From Planctomycetaceae bacterium (GTDB taxonomy: Bacteria; Planctomycetota; Planctomycetia; Pirellulales; Pirellulaceae): 64,000 nucleotides of DNA. Below the pieces are notes generated by a model. It did no database searches. It had not been told where the DNA came from and worked only from the letters and a program-made list of their open reading frames with translations. The translations under genes and the position numbers were made by a program. The DNA is taken from the NCBI GenBank assembly GCA_002726245.1, contig PBSM01000188.1:1-64000 (forward strand), written 5' to 3'. Within the stretch, counting starts at the first letter, position 1. Each line of letters begins with the position of its first letter. Below, piece by piece: positions 1 to 9,126 of the stretch.

Positions 1-9
1 AATTACCGT

Positions 10-75
10 CGTAGCGAAACTCGCCAAGAGTTTCGACCGGCTCGCGTTCCGAAAGTCTTGGCGACTTTCGCTACG
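10..75. repeat. Imperfect long inverted repeat (intergenic hairpin)
   Basis: A 26-base left arm (10-35) pairs with a right arm (50-75) across a 14-base loop, with two mismatches. The outer stem is CGTAGCGAAA / TTTCGCTACG. No gene is seen in 1-293; the remainder of this stretch (76-293) shows no recognisable feature apart from the upstream region of the first gene. Large palindromes of this kind occur as dispersed intergenic elements in planctomycetes, but I cannot count copies from this window alone. It could also act as a terminator for a gene to the left. Confidence 0.6.
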
Positions 76-293
76 AGCAAATCGGACGTTATTTATCGAA
101 CGATTCTTACGCTTCGGGTTACGATGCGAATAGCCGAACTGCACCACTACCAAAGCTGTCCAAGCGTTGTTTTCGCACGCGATCCCGACTAGACTGAAAC
201 CACTCCAAGTGCCAGCGGCTATCGTGAGCCTCGCAGTCTTCTTGTTTCGCTTGGTGTTCATTTCTCCTCGGGAAAGCGGTGTGGTAGGCTCTG

Positions 294-1535
294 TTGCAAG
301 TATCCCACGCTAAGCCCTGTTCAACCGTTTGCGCTCTCCTGTGCGCTTGGTGTTGTGTTTTTCACTCGTTGGACGCATCCGCTCAAACCGAGCAGCAACT
401 GACACAAGCCCGTTTGAAGATGGTGCGGGAAGAAGTGGAAGAGGCTGGGATCAAAGACGAACGTGTTCTCGAAGCATTGTGCAAGACACGTCGCCACTTG
501 TTCGTTCCGGGACAGCAGCGCCATCTTGCCTACCTCGATATGGCACTGCCGATCGGGGAAGGGCAAACCATCTCGCCCCCTTTCGTCGTGGCATACATGA
601 CCGAAGCTCTCGCGCCGCATCCCAGTCACAAGGTGCTGGAGGTTGGCACGGGCAGCGGCTATCAGGCGGCAGTCCTCAGTCCCCTCGTTGCCGAAGTGTA
701 CTCGATCGAAATCGTGGCATCCTTGGGGCGAGACGCGGCTCGCTTGCTGCGCCGACTCGATTATAAGAACGTTCACACGAAGATCGGCGACGGGTTCCAA
801 GGTTGGGCCGAGCACGCGCCATTCGACAGCATTATCGTAACGTGTTCGCCTGAGCGCCCTCCGGCGGCGCTTGTCCAACAGTTGCGTGAAGGCGGGAGGA
901 TGGTGATTCCGGTTGGTCAACGCTACCAGCAGACACTCGTCCTCTTTACGAAAGTGAACGGCAAGCTCGAAGCGGAACCGTTGCAACCGACGTTCTTTGT
1001 ACCAATGACGGGTCGAGCAGAACGATTGCGTGCGAAGAAGAACGACGATGGCATCCCGCGGCTGTTGAATGGCGGCTTCGAAGTGACTGACGGTGACGAC
1101 GAATTACTGGCTTGGTACTACGTTCGCCAGGCCGAGATCACACGGACCTCGGAGGCTCCGAGCGGCGAAGCCTTCTTGTTGTTCCAGAATGAAACTCCCG
1201 GCCGCAGCGCTCAAGCGCTTCAGGCCGTTGGTGTCGATGGTCGCAAGATATCCGCACTTGAGCTGTCTATGTCGCTTCGCACGACCGACGTTCAGCGCGG
1301 CCGATCCATTCGAGAGCTGCCGCGGATCGACGTTAGTTTCTTTGACGAGAAGCAAGCGCCTTGCGGGTCGAAGTCCGCTGGGCCTTGGTTTGGCACGATC
1401 AGTTGGATCAATAAGCGAGCGACGATAGCTGTTCCTCCGAAAGCCAAGTTAGCCGTTCTCGCGGTCGGTATGTTCGGTGCGACCGGCGAAATGGGCGTCG
1501 ATGCCATTCGACTGAAAGTTGCCCAAAAGCGTTAG
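294..1535 (+). CDS. Secreted protein-L-isoaspartate O-methyltransferase with C-terminal extra domain
   Basis: The core (about residues 35-240) is a PCMT, which uses S-adenosylmethionine to methylate L-isoaspartyl residues in damaged proteins. Visible motifs are ISPPFVVAYMTEAL (93-106), the SAM-binding loop VLEVGTGSGYQAAVL (114-128), GDGF near 166 and GGRMVIPVG (200-208). A hydrophobic, Cys-rich N-terminus ending in DASAQ looks like a signal peptide, so the enzyme probably acts outside the cytoplasm. Residues about 255-413 are not part of standard PCMT (usually near 210 aa) and resemble a jelly-roll/carbohydrate-binding type domain (NGGFE start). The start is TTG at 294, because an in-frame stop lies at 285-287 and only CTG 291 or TTG 294 precede the leader. 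The Shine-Dalgarno is weak. The next gene follows on the same strand after 80 bp. Confidence 0.88.
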   Translation: MQVSHAKPCSTVCALLCAWCCVFHSLDASAQTEQQLTQARLKMVREEVEEAGIKDERVLEALCKTRRHLFVPGQQRHLAYLDMALPIGEGQTISPPFVVAYMTEALAPHPSHKVLEVGTGSGYQAAVLSPLVAEVYSIEIVASLGRDAARLLRRLDYKNVHTKIGDGFQGWAEHAPFDSIIVTCSPERPPAALVQQLREGGRMVIPVGQRYQQTLVLFTKVNGKLEAEPLQPTFFVPMTGRAERLRAKKNDDGIPRLLNGGFEVTDGDDELLAWYYVRQAEITRTSEAPSGEAFLLFQNETPGRSAQALQAVGVDGRKISALELSMSLRTTDVQRGRSIRELPRIDVSFFDEKQAPCGSKSAGPWFGTISWINKRATIAVPPKAKLAVLAVGMFGATGEMGVDAIRLKVAQKR

Positions 1536-1615
1536 TTACCTACTTCCAATCCCTTCGCCATTCCTTCGTTTCACCTCGTCGTGGCGCGATTGCTGGCCGC
1601 TTCCAGTTACCGCAC

Positions 1616-2944
1616 ATGAATAAGTTACGCCTTCTCGCTTTACTTGCGATTGGATTCGCCAGCGGGCCGGTCTCCTCGGCTCTGCCAGCAGACGGGCCGG
1701 CGGACAGTCCGTCGTCAACATCGGCCCACCGCCAAGTACTCGACTATAAATCGAAGCGTCTGCATGTACAGACGGACCTCGCGCCGGCCGAAGCAGAGGC
1801 GTTGTACGCCAGGCTGGAAGAGACGCTGAAGTTCGCAGCGAAATACTGGGGACGCGATCCTCGCGGTCAGATCGAGTGTTATGTCGTCGAAGACCTTGAC
1901 AACTGGTCCGACGCCGAACTTCCGCACCGGCTCGCCCGGGTTATCGTCTCGGGAGTTGGCGGCGCGACAGTGCCAAGAGCTGTCGGCACCGGCAGCCGAA
2001 CGCGAAACGTACCAACGGTCTTCGCATCAAGTCGTCCGGGCGTTGCCGAACATGAAATCGTTCACGCCTATTGCACGCAGACTTTCGGATCGACCGGGCC
2101 GGAGTGGTATCGAGAGGGGATGGCTGAAATGGTGGTCCGTGGGTGCACGCGCGAATCGGGAGTACAATGCTCGCGTGAGCAGTTCGCCTCGCTTCGCATC
2201 GGCAAGGGCACAACCGTGCAACAGATCCTGTCAGTAGGAACGACTGGCCGGCAGATCTCCGCTGCGCTAAAGTTGATGATGGACGATCCAGCTCATGATG
2301 GGCATCACGTTTCGTCAGCCGCTTGGACTCAGCGGGACTCAGATAATGTCGTGCAGGCACGAGACGAGTATTTGCGTAGCTGGGCCTTCTGCTACATGCT
2401 GCTGCACAACCCGAATTACGCAAAGCGTTTTCGCACTCTTGGAAAGCAGTTCGTCACGAAGCAACCTCGAGCGTTCGACGAAGTCTTTGCCGCGGTTCGA
2501 GACGAGATCAACTTCGAATACAGCTTCTTGCTCGAGCACGTCGCAGAAGGCTATCGAATCGATCTCTGCAGGTGGGACTGGCGAACACGGTTTCGCCCAC
2601 TCGATCTCGGCCGCTCGCACAAGACACGCGTTGTCGCCGCACGCGGTTTTCAAGCTTCGGGGCTTTCCGTGGTGGCGGGCGCTCGATACACGTATCAAGC
2701 GGATGGTCGATGGTCGATGTCCGCCGATGCAAACGATACCGATGCCGATGGTTGTGTAGGGAACTCTGGCCGGCTCGTGGGCGTCGTGATGGATGCATTT
2801 GAACTCAGTGCCCCATTGCTGCTGGGGAGGCATGGCAGCTTCGAAGCACCGACGAGCGGCCGTCTCTACTTGCGTTGTAACGACCCCTGGAATGAAGTTG
2901 CCGACAACGCCGGCCAAATCGCGGTTACGTTCCGCTCACCTTAG
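1616..2944 (+). CDS. Secreted HExxH metallopeptidase-like protein with C-terminal LecA-like lectin domain
   Basis: An N-terminal signal peptide (residues 1-25) is followed by a peptidase-like domain with HEIVH at 146-150 and a downstream EWYREGMAE; Glu167 is a plausible third zinc ligand, as in gluzincins and DUF1570-type proteins. Residues about 340-442 match the fold signature of the Pseudomonas galactophilic lectin LecA (PA-IL): GRLVGVV (386-391), a SFEAP strand and CNDPWNEVADNAGQIAV (421-437). Asp423, Asp430 and Asn431 have the spacing of the LecA calcium/galactose ligands Asp100, Asn107 and Asn108. I infer a secreted peptidase targeted by a sugar- or calcium-binding module. Substrate is unknown. 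The ATG at 1616 is chosen for its leader; no clear Shine-Dalgarno is seen. Confidence 0.8.
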   Translation: MNKLRLLALLAIGFASGPVSSALPADGPADSPSSTSAHRQVLDYKSKRLHVQTDLAPAEAEALYARLEETLKFAAKYWGRDPRGQIECYVVEDLDNWSDAELPHRLARVIVSGVGGATVPRAVGTGSRTRNVPTVFASSRPGVAEHEIVHAYCTQTFGSTGPEWYREGMAEMVVRGCTRESGVQCSREQFASLRIGKGTTVQQILSVGTTGRQISAALKLMMDDPAHDGHHVSSAAWTQRDSDNVVQARDEYLRSWAFCYMLLHNPNYAKRFRTLGKQFVTKQPRAFDEVFAAVRDEINFEYSFLLEHVAEGYRIDLCRWDWRTRFRPLDLGRSHKTRVVAARGFQASGLSVVAGARYTYQADGRWSMSADANDTDADGCVGNSGRLVGVVMDAFELSAPLLLGRHGSFEAPTSGRLYLRCNDPWNEVADNAGQIAVTFRSP

Positions 2945-2996
2945 TCGATAACGCCACTTTGAGGCCTGATAGCATCTGCAAAGTCCTGTAATCAAA

Positions 2997-3071
2997 TCGT
3001 TTAACCCGTTGCCGTAGGCGAGGCAGCATGGCGGCGTTACCTCGCCTACGGCTACGGGTTAAGTTAAACGA
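2997..3071. repeat. Long hairpin between convergent genes
   Basis: Arms 3001-3023 and 3040-3062 (TTAACCCGTTGCCGTAGGCG and its near complement) form a 23-bp stem with one mismatch and a 16-base loop. A second pairing, TCGTTTAAC (2997-3005) with GTTAAACGA (3063-3071), gives an alternative register. It sits between a plus-strand gene ending at 2944 and a minus-strand gene ending at 3158, so it could serve as a bidirectional terminator. Its size also fits a dispersed palindromic repeat. Confidence 0.7.
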
Positions 3072-3157
3072 CTGATGAAAAGCGACTTATGCATGCTAGC
3101 CTCAATCAAAGTGGCGCTGTCCAATTAGCCCGGCCACGTCGCTACGAGCCGTTGATA

Positions 3158-4558
3158 TCACGAAATCAGTTCGCGAATCGGCCGTCCCGGGCAAATCACG
3201 GCCGGACGGTTGAGATGATCGCGCAACTCAAGCTCTTCTGGTACACCAAGCTGTTTGTAAATCGTGGCGACAAGATCGACGGGATTGACCGGGTTCGTTT
3301 CCGGATACGCGGCTTGCCGATCCGACGAACCGTAAACCTGCCCACCTTGGATGCCACCACCCGCCAAGACCGATGTGAAGCAATTCGGCCAGTGGTCACG
3401 ACCATCCGCGCCGGCTCCGGCGTCGCTGTTTCGTTGGCCGACCTTTGGTGTTCGGCCGAACTCTCCGGTCCACACGACCAACGTTTCATCCAACATTCCC
3501 CGATCAGCAAGATCGTCGAGCAAGGCCGAAAACGCTTGATCCGCGGGTGGCATTAGTCGCGTCTTGTGATCGATGAACTCCTTGCTGTGCGTGTCCCAAT
3601 AAACACTGACGTTCTTGATTCCATCGTTCGGCCAAAAGACGGTCACCAACGGAACACCTTGCTCGACCAACCGACGAGCCTGCAGAACGGATTGCCCGTG
3701 CGGATTGCCCCCATAACGGTCGCGCACCGAATCGGGCTCCTTGGTTAAATCGAAGGCCGCTCCGCCGACGGCGGACACCAACAAGTCAAACGCACGGCTG
3801 TAATGCTCGCTCATCGCATTCAGCGCTGCCGACGAGTTCACTCTTTCCAACTTGTTCTCAAGCGATTGCAACAACGAACGCCGTTCGGTGAGCCGGTGAT
3901 CGGTGATGCCCTCCTGCAACGCGAAGTCACCAACACGATAGTCTGGCTTCGAAGGGTCGGCGTCGATCGTCAGCGGATCCCAATTCGGTCCCAGCCAACC
4001 CGCGAACTGGCCGTGGCTTTGCTCGACAAATCGCGGCACAGTGTTTTCAAGTTTCGGACGCATCGACACAAACGGAGGCAACGGACCTCGCCCGCGCCCC
4101 AGCCGAGAGAGGACAGAACCGATGTGCGGCCAGTCCATGCGGAGGTCATCGACCGGTGGTGGTGATTGACCGGTTAGCAAGTAATGCGTGGCAGTCAGAT
4201 GATTAACGTCTGTGTGCGTCATCGATCGGATGATCGCCAGCTTGTCCGTCCGAGTTGCAAGTTGCGGGAAGTGCTCACAAATCTGAATTCCCAGGATGTT
4301 GGTTGAGATCGGCTTGAACTCGCCGCGAACCTCCGCCGGAGCGTCAGGCTTCAAATCCCATGTGTCTTGATGTCCCGGTCCACCCCACATGAACAGCAAG
4401 ATGCAAGATTTGGCTTTGGCAACGGGCGCATTCGCGGCTTCAGCAGCTAAACTCTGCGCAGCCATCAACTGCGGCATCGACATCCCGAACAGGCCAATCG
4501 AGCCAGCACGAATGACGTCGCGGCGGGAGAGCCTAGCGGGTTTGTTCCGTGAGTGCAT
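3158..4558 (-). CDS. DUF1501 domain protein, Tat-exported
   Basis: The protein begins with a twin-arginine signal (SRRDVIRAGSIGLFG, residues 11-25). The body is a DUF1501 domain, a family of the alkaline phosphatase/sulfatase fold that is abundant in planctomycetes and biochemically poorly defined. Signature segments are LLFMWGGPGHQDTWDLKPDAP (about 54-74), GEFGRTP (365-371) and GRDHW (386-390), which carry putative metal ligands (His, Asp). Length (466 aa) is normal. Family members usually sit beside a DUF1553/DUF1549 cytochrome-type or DUF1800 partner; none is present here. It is divergent from the CocE-like gene, sharing a 169-bp intergenic region. Substrate unknown; sulfatase-like hydrolysis is only an inference from fold. 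Confidence 0.9.
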   Translation of the reverse strand: MHSRNKPARLSRRDVIRAGSIGLFGMSMPQLMAAQSLAAEAANAPVAKAKSCILLFMWGGPGHQDTWDLKPDAPAEVRGEFKPISTNILGIQICEHFPQLATRTDKLAIIRSMTHTDVNHLTATHYLLTGQSPPPVDDLRMDWPHIGSVLSRLGRGRGPLPPFVSMRPKLENTVPRFVEQSHGQFAGWLGPNWDPLTIDADPSKPDYRVGDFALQEGITDHRLTERRSLLQSLENKLERVNSSAALNAMSEHYSRAFDLLVSAVGGAAFDLTKEPDSVRDRYGGNPHGQSVLQARRLVEQGVPLVTVFWPNDGIKNVSVYWDTHSKEFIDHKTRLMPPADQAFSALLDDLADRGMLDETLVVWTGEFGRTPKVGQRNSDAGAGADGRDHWPNCFTSVLAGGGIQGGQVYGSSDRQAAYPETNPVNPVDLVATIYKQLGVPEELELRDHLNRPAVICPGRPIRELIS

Positions 4559-4727
4559 GGCTGAAGCTTCGATACTGCGAGTCCATTGATGTCAGCACCC
4601 ATTCTACTTCAGTTGCATTCGGTCGTGGGCAGATTGAAAGCCTTGTACGCTATTCAACTCACATCGCAACCGCGGCCGAGCTATGATGGCGACGTGGGCC
4701 AAATCGACCGCATCCGAGAGACTCGCT
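4559..4727. promoter_or_regulatory. Divergent intergenic region between DUF1501 and CocE-like genes
   Basis: The two flanking genes point away from each other, so both promoters should lie here. I could not identify convincing -35/-10 boxes. A GAGAG stretch (about 4715-4719) upstream of ATG 4728 may be the ribosome binding site of the plus-strand gene. Confidence 0.4.
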
Positions 4728-6599
4728 ATGAATCGGTTCCTACTCCTTCTCGCCCTTCATTGTGCTTTGATCGCGGCGACGACTTCAGCCGACGTCGTGC
4801 AAGTCCGCATTCGCAAGAACGTCATGATGCCAGCTCGTGATGGAGTGCGTTTGGCGACTGATGTCTATCTCCCTGACGGTGAGTCAACTCCAGAAGGTCC
4901 TTTCCCCGCAATCTTGATTCGCACACCTTATGACAAGTCCGGCGTCGCGGGAACGGCTGAGTTCTTCACTAAACACGGATACGCCGTCGCGGTGCAAGAC
5001 GTTCGCGGACGCTTCTCGTCGGAAGGCACGTTCTATATCTATACACAAGAAGGGTCGGATGGCTATGACGCTGCCGAGTGGGTGGCCTCGCGGCCGTGGT
5101 GCAACGGCGACGTCGGAACGTATGGCGGCTCGTACCTGGCCGCGACTCAGAATGCGCTCGCGGTGCTGCGGCCTCCGCATTTGAAGACCATGTTCGTGCT
5201 GGTCGGCACATCGAACTACATCGAAGACGGGGCCGGACGCGGCGGCGCGTTTGCCCTGTTGCACAACGCGACGTATGGATTTCGACTGGCCTACACCGGC
5301 AAAGAGGCCCGGACCTACGATGCGGAAGAGCCTGAAGACACTGCCGCCGGTCTGGCCGTAAAGCAGGCGTATGACAAGTTGGGTGATTGGCTCAAGGCGG
5401 CTCCGCTGAAAGACAACTCGCCGCTTGCATGGACGCCGTCTTATCGCAAGTGGTATGCGGATTGGCGAGCACATCCCACGTACGACGATTACTGGAAGCA
5501 AAACGGATACAACTTCGAGGAGTACCACTCGGAATACCCTGACATTCCGATCTGTTTCGTCGGCGGATGGTACGACATCTTCAAACGCGGAACGCTAAAC
5601 AACTTCATCGGACTCTCGCGCCGCAAGTCGTACACGAAGCTGCTGATGGGGCCCTGGACTCACTCGACCGGTAAGACGTTTGCGGGCGACGTCAACTTTG
5701 GCCCGGAAGCTGAGATGAAAATGAACCACGAAGCAGTGCGCTGGTTCGATCATTTCTTGAAAGGCAAGGATCAGGGAATCGAGGAGGAGCCGCCGGTGAA
5801 GTACTTCGTGATGGGCGCGGGAGAGATGGCGAAGGACGCGGACGGGAGGCTGCAAAGTGGCGGCCGATGGAAAACGGCGGCGACGTGGCCGCCAAAAGGT
5901 CTGGCGGAGCAACGGTTCTACCTGTGCGACGATGGTAGCTTGCAATTGACTCCCGCATCGAACGCGGGCCAGAGCACTTTCGAATACGATCCGCAAGACC
6001 CCGTCCCCACGATCGGCGGCAACATCGACTCAGGTAAGCACCTGGTTCGACGTGGAGCGCAAAACCAGGTCTCAATCGAAGGCGACTTCGCTGCCCGCGA
6101 TGAGTTGCCACTCTCGGCCCGCAGCGATGTTCTCACCTTTGAGACAGGAGAACTGGCGTACAATGTCGAAGTGACTGGGCCGATCCGCGCCGAGCTTTGG
6201 GTTTCGTCAATCGCGAAGGACACGGATTTTACCGCGAAGTTGATCGACGTCTATCCACCTTCGAAAGACTATCCGGAGGGTTACGCCATGAACCTGGAAG
6301 ACGGAATCTTGCGGATGCGTTTCCGCAACTCGCGCGAGAAGGAGGACTACATGATTCCTGGCGAGGTCTACAAGGTAACGATCGATTTGTGGTCAACTGC
6401 CAACGTGTTCTACAAACGCCACAAGATCCGACTCGACATTTCTAGCAGCAACTTCCCCATGTACGACCTCAACCCAAACACCGGCGAACCGCTAGGACAG
6501 CACACGCGGTTGGAGTCAGCTTTGAACACGATCCACTTCGGTGGCGAGCAATCGTCGTGTCTTGTGTTGCCTGTCAAGCGTGAAACGACTTCGCAGTAG
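4728..6599 (+). CDS. CocE/NonD family hydrolase (peptidase S15 type), secreted
   Basis: The protein (623 aa from this start) has a signal peptide (MNRFLLLLALHCALIAATTS), then an alpha/beta-hydrolase domain of the X-Pro dipeptidyl-peptidase/cocaine esterase family, and a C-terminal beta-sandwich typical of S15. Catalytic residues are visible: Ser135 in GTYGGSYLA, Asp283 in WYDIFKRG and His312 in GPWTHS. RDGVRLATDVYLP and TPYDKSG are classic family segments. The family cleaves esters, amides or peptides; substrate cannot be assigned. An ATG 45 bp upstream (4683) is possible, but it would put a non-signal extension before the leader, and GAGAG precedes 4728. It is convergent with the isomerase-like gene ending at 6646. 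Confidence 0.9.
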   Translation: MNRFLLLLALHCALIAATTSADVVQVRIRKNVMMPARDGVRLATDVYLPDGESTPEGPFPAILIRTPYDKSGVAGTAEFFTKHGYAVAVQDVRGRFSSEGTFYIYTQEGSDGYDAAEWVASRPWCNGDVGTYGGSYLAATQNALAVLRPPHLKTMFVLVGTSNYIEDGAGRGGAFALLHNATYGFRLAYTGKEARTYDAEEPEDTAAGLAVKQAYDKLGDWLKAAPLKDNSPLAWTPSYRKWYADWRAHPTYDDYWKQNGYNFEEYHSEYPDIPICFVGGWYDIFKRGTLNNFIGLSRRKSYTKLLMGPWTHSTGKTFAGDVNFGPEAEMKMNHEAVRWFDHFLKGKDQGIEEEPPVKYFVMGAGEMAKDADGRLQSGGRWKTAATWPPKGLAEQRFYLCDDGSLQLTPASNAGQSTFEYDPQDPVPTIGGNIDSGKHLVRRGAQNQVSIEGDFAARDELPLSARSDVLTFETGELAYNVEVTGPIRAELWVSSIAKDTDFTAKLIDVYPPSKDYPEGYAMNLEDGILRMRFRNSREKEDYMIPGEVYKVTIDLWSTANVFYKRHKIRLDISSSNFPMYDLNPNTGEPLGQHTRLESALNTIHFGGEQSSCLVLPVKRETTSQ

Positions 6600-6645
6600 T
6601 TCTGCACGGTGGCCTTCTAAAGCCCCTTCCAAGCCATCGTACATC

Positions 6646-7578
6646 TTATGCTCCAGATCGATTTGCCGACTCGGTCATCCAACCGCGGAGCATGTCGCGC
6701 AGCAAGCCGAGTTCCCGTAGTAAGACCTTCGTGTCGGCGTGGGCATGCTCGAAACACCACGGCCCACGGAAACCGGCTTGCCAACCGGCGTCGAAGCATC
6801 TCTTCAAGTCGTACAGTTCGTGTTCGCCGTTAGCACCGAGCGCGCGGGCTTTGAAGTCGCAGGTGACGGCGATTGGAAACGTCTTGGCTAAGCCATCATA
6901 GCGGATCTTGTCGCTGTCCCAATTACCGGTATCGGGACAAGCCGCCACGTTGCCGCCGATCGCTTTGATTAGCTTGACGACCGAGTCGGAATCAGCCTGC
7001 ATCCAGCCAAAGTTCTCGACCAGCATCTGTACATTCCGCTCCGCGGCGTAGTCGCAAAGCTCGCGGTAGCTGGCAACGTGAATCTCCATGTTGGGCAGTT
7101 CTTTGCGCGGCAGCGGTCGCGCCCATTCGAGTTTGAGATGGGCGGCAACGTCGATCGAACGCTTGTACTCGGTCAACGCCTTGTCACGCACCGAACGATC
7201 GGGGCTATTCATATCGAGATCGCGCTGGTTCATCTTGAGATTGGTGAGCACGCAACCCGCATCGTCGGCTGCCTGGCGAAGGTGGTCGAGATACGCTCGA
7301 TCAACGGAAGCTAATGAAGAGGTATTCAGATCGATGATTCGCATGTCGAGTTCATCTCGTAGGAGCCGAGGCAACTCGAGCAACGTGAACTTCCCATTGT
7401 TTGAGCGCCCGGAAAGCTGTTGTCCAACGGAGGAGGTCGTGATGCCGAGTTGGCTCTCCAGCGGATTTGCGCTGTTACCTTTTTTGGGGTCGTCCGCGTG
7501 GATTGCGGTTTCTCGCAGACAACCGACCGCAATCGTACAGCCAGCCACTTTCAAAAAGTTCCGCCTCGTATCACTCAT
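6646..7578 (-). CDS. Tat-exported sugar phosphate isomerase/epimerase family protein
   Basis: The leader TRRNFLKVAG is a twin-arginine signal. The rest is an AP-endonuclease-2-like TIM barrel, with plausible metal ligands Glu188 (LVENFGW), Asp216 (CPDTGNW), Asp241 (TCDFKAR) and Glu277 (CFEHAH). Members isomerise or epimerise sugars or related polyols with a divalent metal; the substrate is unknown. ATG 7578 is preferred over ATG 7593, because AGGA lies eight bases upstream of it and the twin-arginine motif then starts at residue 5. It follows the glycosyl-hydrolase-like gene by 25 bp on the same strand, so an operon is likely, and export fits a joint role in extracellular sugar handling. Confidence 0.85.
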   Translation of the reverse strand: MSDTRRNFLKVAGCTIAVGCLRETAIHADDPKKGNSANPLESQLGITTSSVGQQLSGRSNNGKFTLLELPRLLRDELDMRIIDLNTSSLASVDRAYLDHLRQAADDAGCVLTNLKMNQRDLDMNSPDRSVRDKALTEYKRSIDVAAHLKLEWARPLPRKELPNMEIHVASYRELCDYAAERNVQMLVENFGWMQADSDSVVKLIKAIGGNVAACPDTGNWDSDKIRYDGLAKTFPIAVTCDFKARALGANGEHELYDLKRCFDAGWQAGFRGPWCFEHAHADTKVLLRELGLLRDMLRGWMTESANRSGA

Positions 7579-7603
7579 GTCGTCATTCCTCATCGTTGGC
7601 TCA

Positions 7604-9112
7604 CTACCGCCGATCTACGTGTAATTCGAGCGCTGTCACCGTACGCGGCTCGGCCGACTTGTCGGAACGCTTCACTAGTTGCAGCGCTGCGCGGTTGATG
7701 CCGGTCAGGAGCTGCGTCGGCTTGATCGAAGCCGCAAGTCGGTTGCTGCCGTATCGCTGCAATCCTTTAACGGCCTTTCCGTTCAAGGTCACCAAGACCT
7801 CGTCGTCATCTTGCAAGTTTTCGACTTGTAGCTGGAGCGTTAACTTCGTGCTGCCGCCGAACTCCTCGAAGACGCGCATCGCGGTTTCAACTGGCTTGCC
7901 ATCTGGCAGCGCCGCCGGCAAGACACAATGCAGCCAGTTGTACTGATACGCGCGTTGCGGGCGGCCACGGTCGGCGGGAAACATCAAACGCTCTTGTGCC
8001 GTGCGTAACGTATCGGGATCACCAATCTGTTTCATCAGTCGCGCCATGTACGTGCCGGTGTCCTCGCTGTTGTTCTTGGTATGAGGAAACCAGTTGAACA
8101 GGTAGATGCCGTCGGCACCTTGTGCGTGGTAGTTCAACGCAAGTCCACTCGCGAGTTCGGCGGAGATGGGACTGTATTTGCTCGGCCAGCCGTAGAGACA
8201 GGGATAAACATGGATGCCCTTCGGCCCGGCAAGCTTCTTGAACTCGCGAAGTTCGATATCCATGACACCACTGCCGAGCGTCACGATATCGACAAGGCCC
8301 TTATCGATCCACGTCGGTACGTCGTAGCCATCCAGTCGGCACGAACGCAGGCTTTCATTCACACGCACGGCAAGCCGTATCGGGCGGCCTCGCTCCTTGC
8401 CACGCTTGTTCAAGTGCTGCCGCACGCGTTGCAAAAGCTCGGTCAGGAAGTGAGCGTTCTTCGATTCAGTTCCTGGCAGAAAATAAGGCGAGCTTCGCAG
8501 GAAATCAATCTCCAGACCATCGAAGTCGTACTTCTGAAACAGTTCCTCGACAACTCGAAACTTCAACTCGCGCACCTCCGGCACGGCGAAGTTCAAGGCC
8601 GACTTAAAACTCGTGACGCCGCCGTAGTTCTGCTCGCCGATCATCCATTCCGGATGTTCGACCTTGAAGGTTGGCATCTCGTCAGGGATAAAGGAATCGT
8701 GGATGTCGTTGATGCGAAACGAATAGAAGACATCAAGCTTACGCTTCCTCGCCTCGCGAGCGACAACCTTCGGCGGGTCGTTCCCTTGATCGATCCACTT
8801 GTCGATATAAGTGCGAGGCTGGCCCGAGCGGACTCCGGTGCGTTCTAGCACCTGGCTGTCATAGTTCGCCGTGTTGCCGCCCGCGCCATCGCACCAGAAG
8901 AGCACATCGACGTGACTGTTCTCCAGCGGACCGAAGAGGTTTTCGATCCACTGATTCAAGTCGCCTTCGGCGTCCTTCGCCACTGCATGCCCGTCGCAAT
9001 TGAAGATGACGCGGTACGGCTTTGCGGGCTTGTTTTCCTCGGCAGCCCCGGCTGCCACAAGGAACAAACATATACTGAGCGGCAACAAAACATGTTTCGT
9101 ATTAGTCTTCAT
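7604..9112 (-). CDS. Secreted TIM-barrel glycosyl-hydrolase-like protein
   Basis: A signal peptide (residues 1-24) precedes a barrel resembling the family-10-like or GHL putative glycoside hydrolases. The clearest strand end is YDFDGLEIDFLR (195-206), where Glu201 and Asp203 could act in catalysis; other barrel segments are DVFYSFRINDIHDS, RLAVRVN, VDIVTLGSG and IHVYPCLYGWP. The C-terminal ~110 residues look like a beta-sandwich. Length 502 aa. The polysaccharide substrate cannot be deduced. It lies between a DUF4198 gene (14-bp gap) and an isomerase-like gene (25-bp gap), all minus strand, suggesting one transcript. Only a weak Shine-Dalgarno (GAG) precedes ATG 9112, which may fit translational coupling to the upstream gene. 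Confidence 0.75.
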   Translation of the reverse strand: MKTNTKHVLLPLSICLFLVAAGAAEENKPAKPYRVIFNCDGHAVAKDAEGDLNQWIENLFGPLENSHVDVLFWCDGAGGNTANYDSQVLERTGVRSGQPRTYIDKWIDQGNDPPKVVAREARKRKLDVFYSFRINDIHDSFIPDEMPTFKVEHPEWMIGEQNYGGVTSFKSALNFAVPEVRELKFRVVEELFQKYDFDGLEIDFLRSSPYFLPGTESKNAHFLTELLQRVRQHLNKRGKERGRPIRLAVRVNESLRSCRLDGYDVPTWIDKGLVDIVTLGSGVMDIELREFKKLAGPKGIHVYPCLYGWPSKYSPISAELASGLALNYHAQGADGIYLFNWFPHTKNNSEDTGTYMARLMKQIGDPDTLRTAQERLMFPADRGRPQRAYQYNWLHCVLPAALPDGKPVETAMRVFEEFGGSTKLTLQLQVENLQDDDEVLVTLNGKAVKGLQRYGSNRLAASIKPTQLLTGINRAALQLVKRSDKSAEPRTVTALELHVDRR

Positions 9113-9126
9113 CGGCGATACTCGAA

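Noticed and set aside
321-986. Minus-strand open frame of 221 codons
   Set aside because: Antisense to the conserved PCMT core, which is clearly the coding strand.
4683-4727. Upstream ATG for the CocE-like gene
   Set aside because: It adds 15 polar residues before a normal signal peptide; the start at 4728 fits the leader better.
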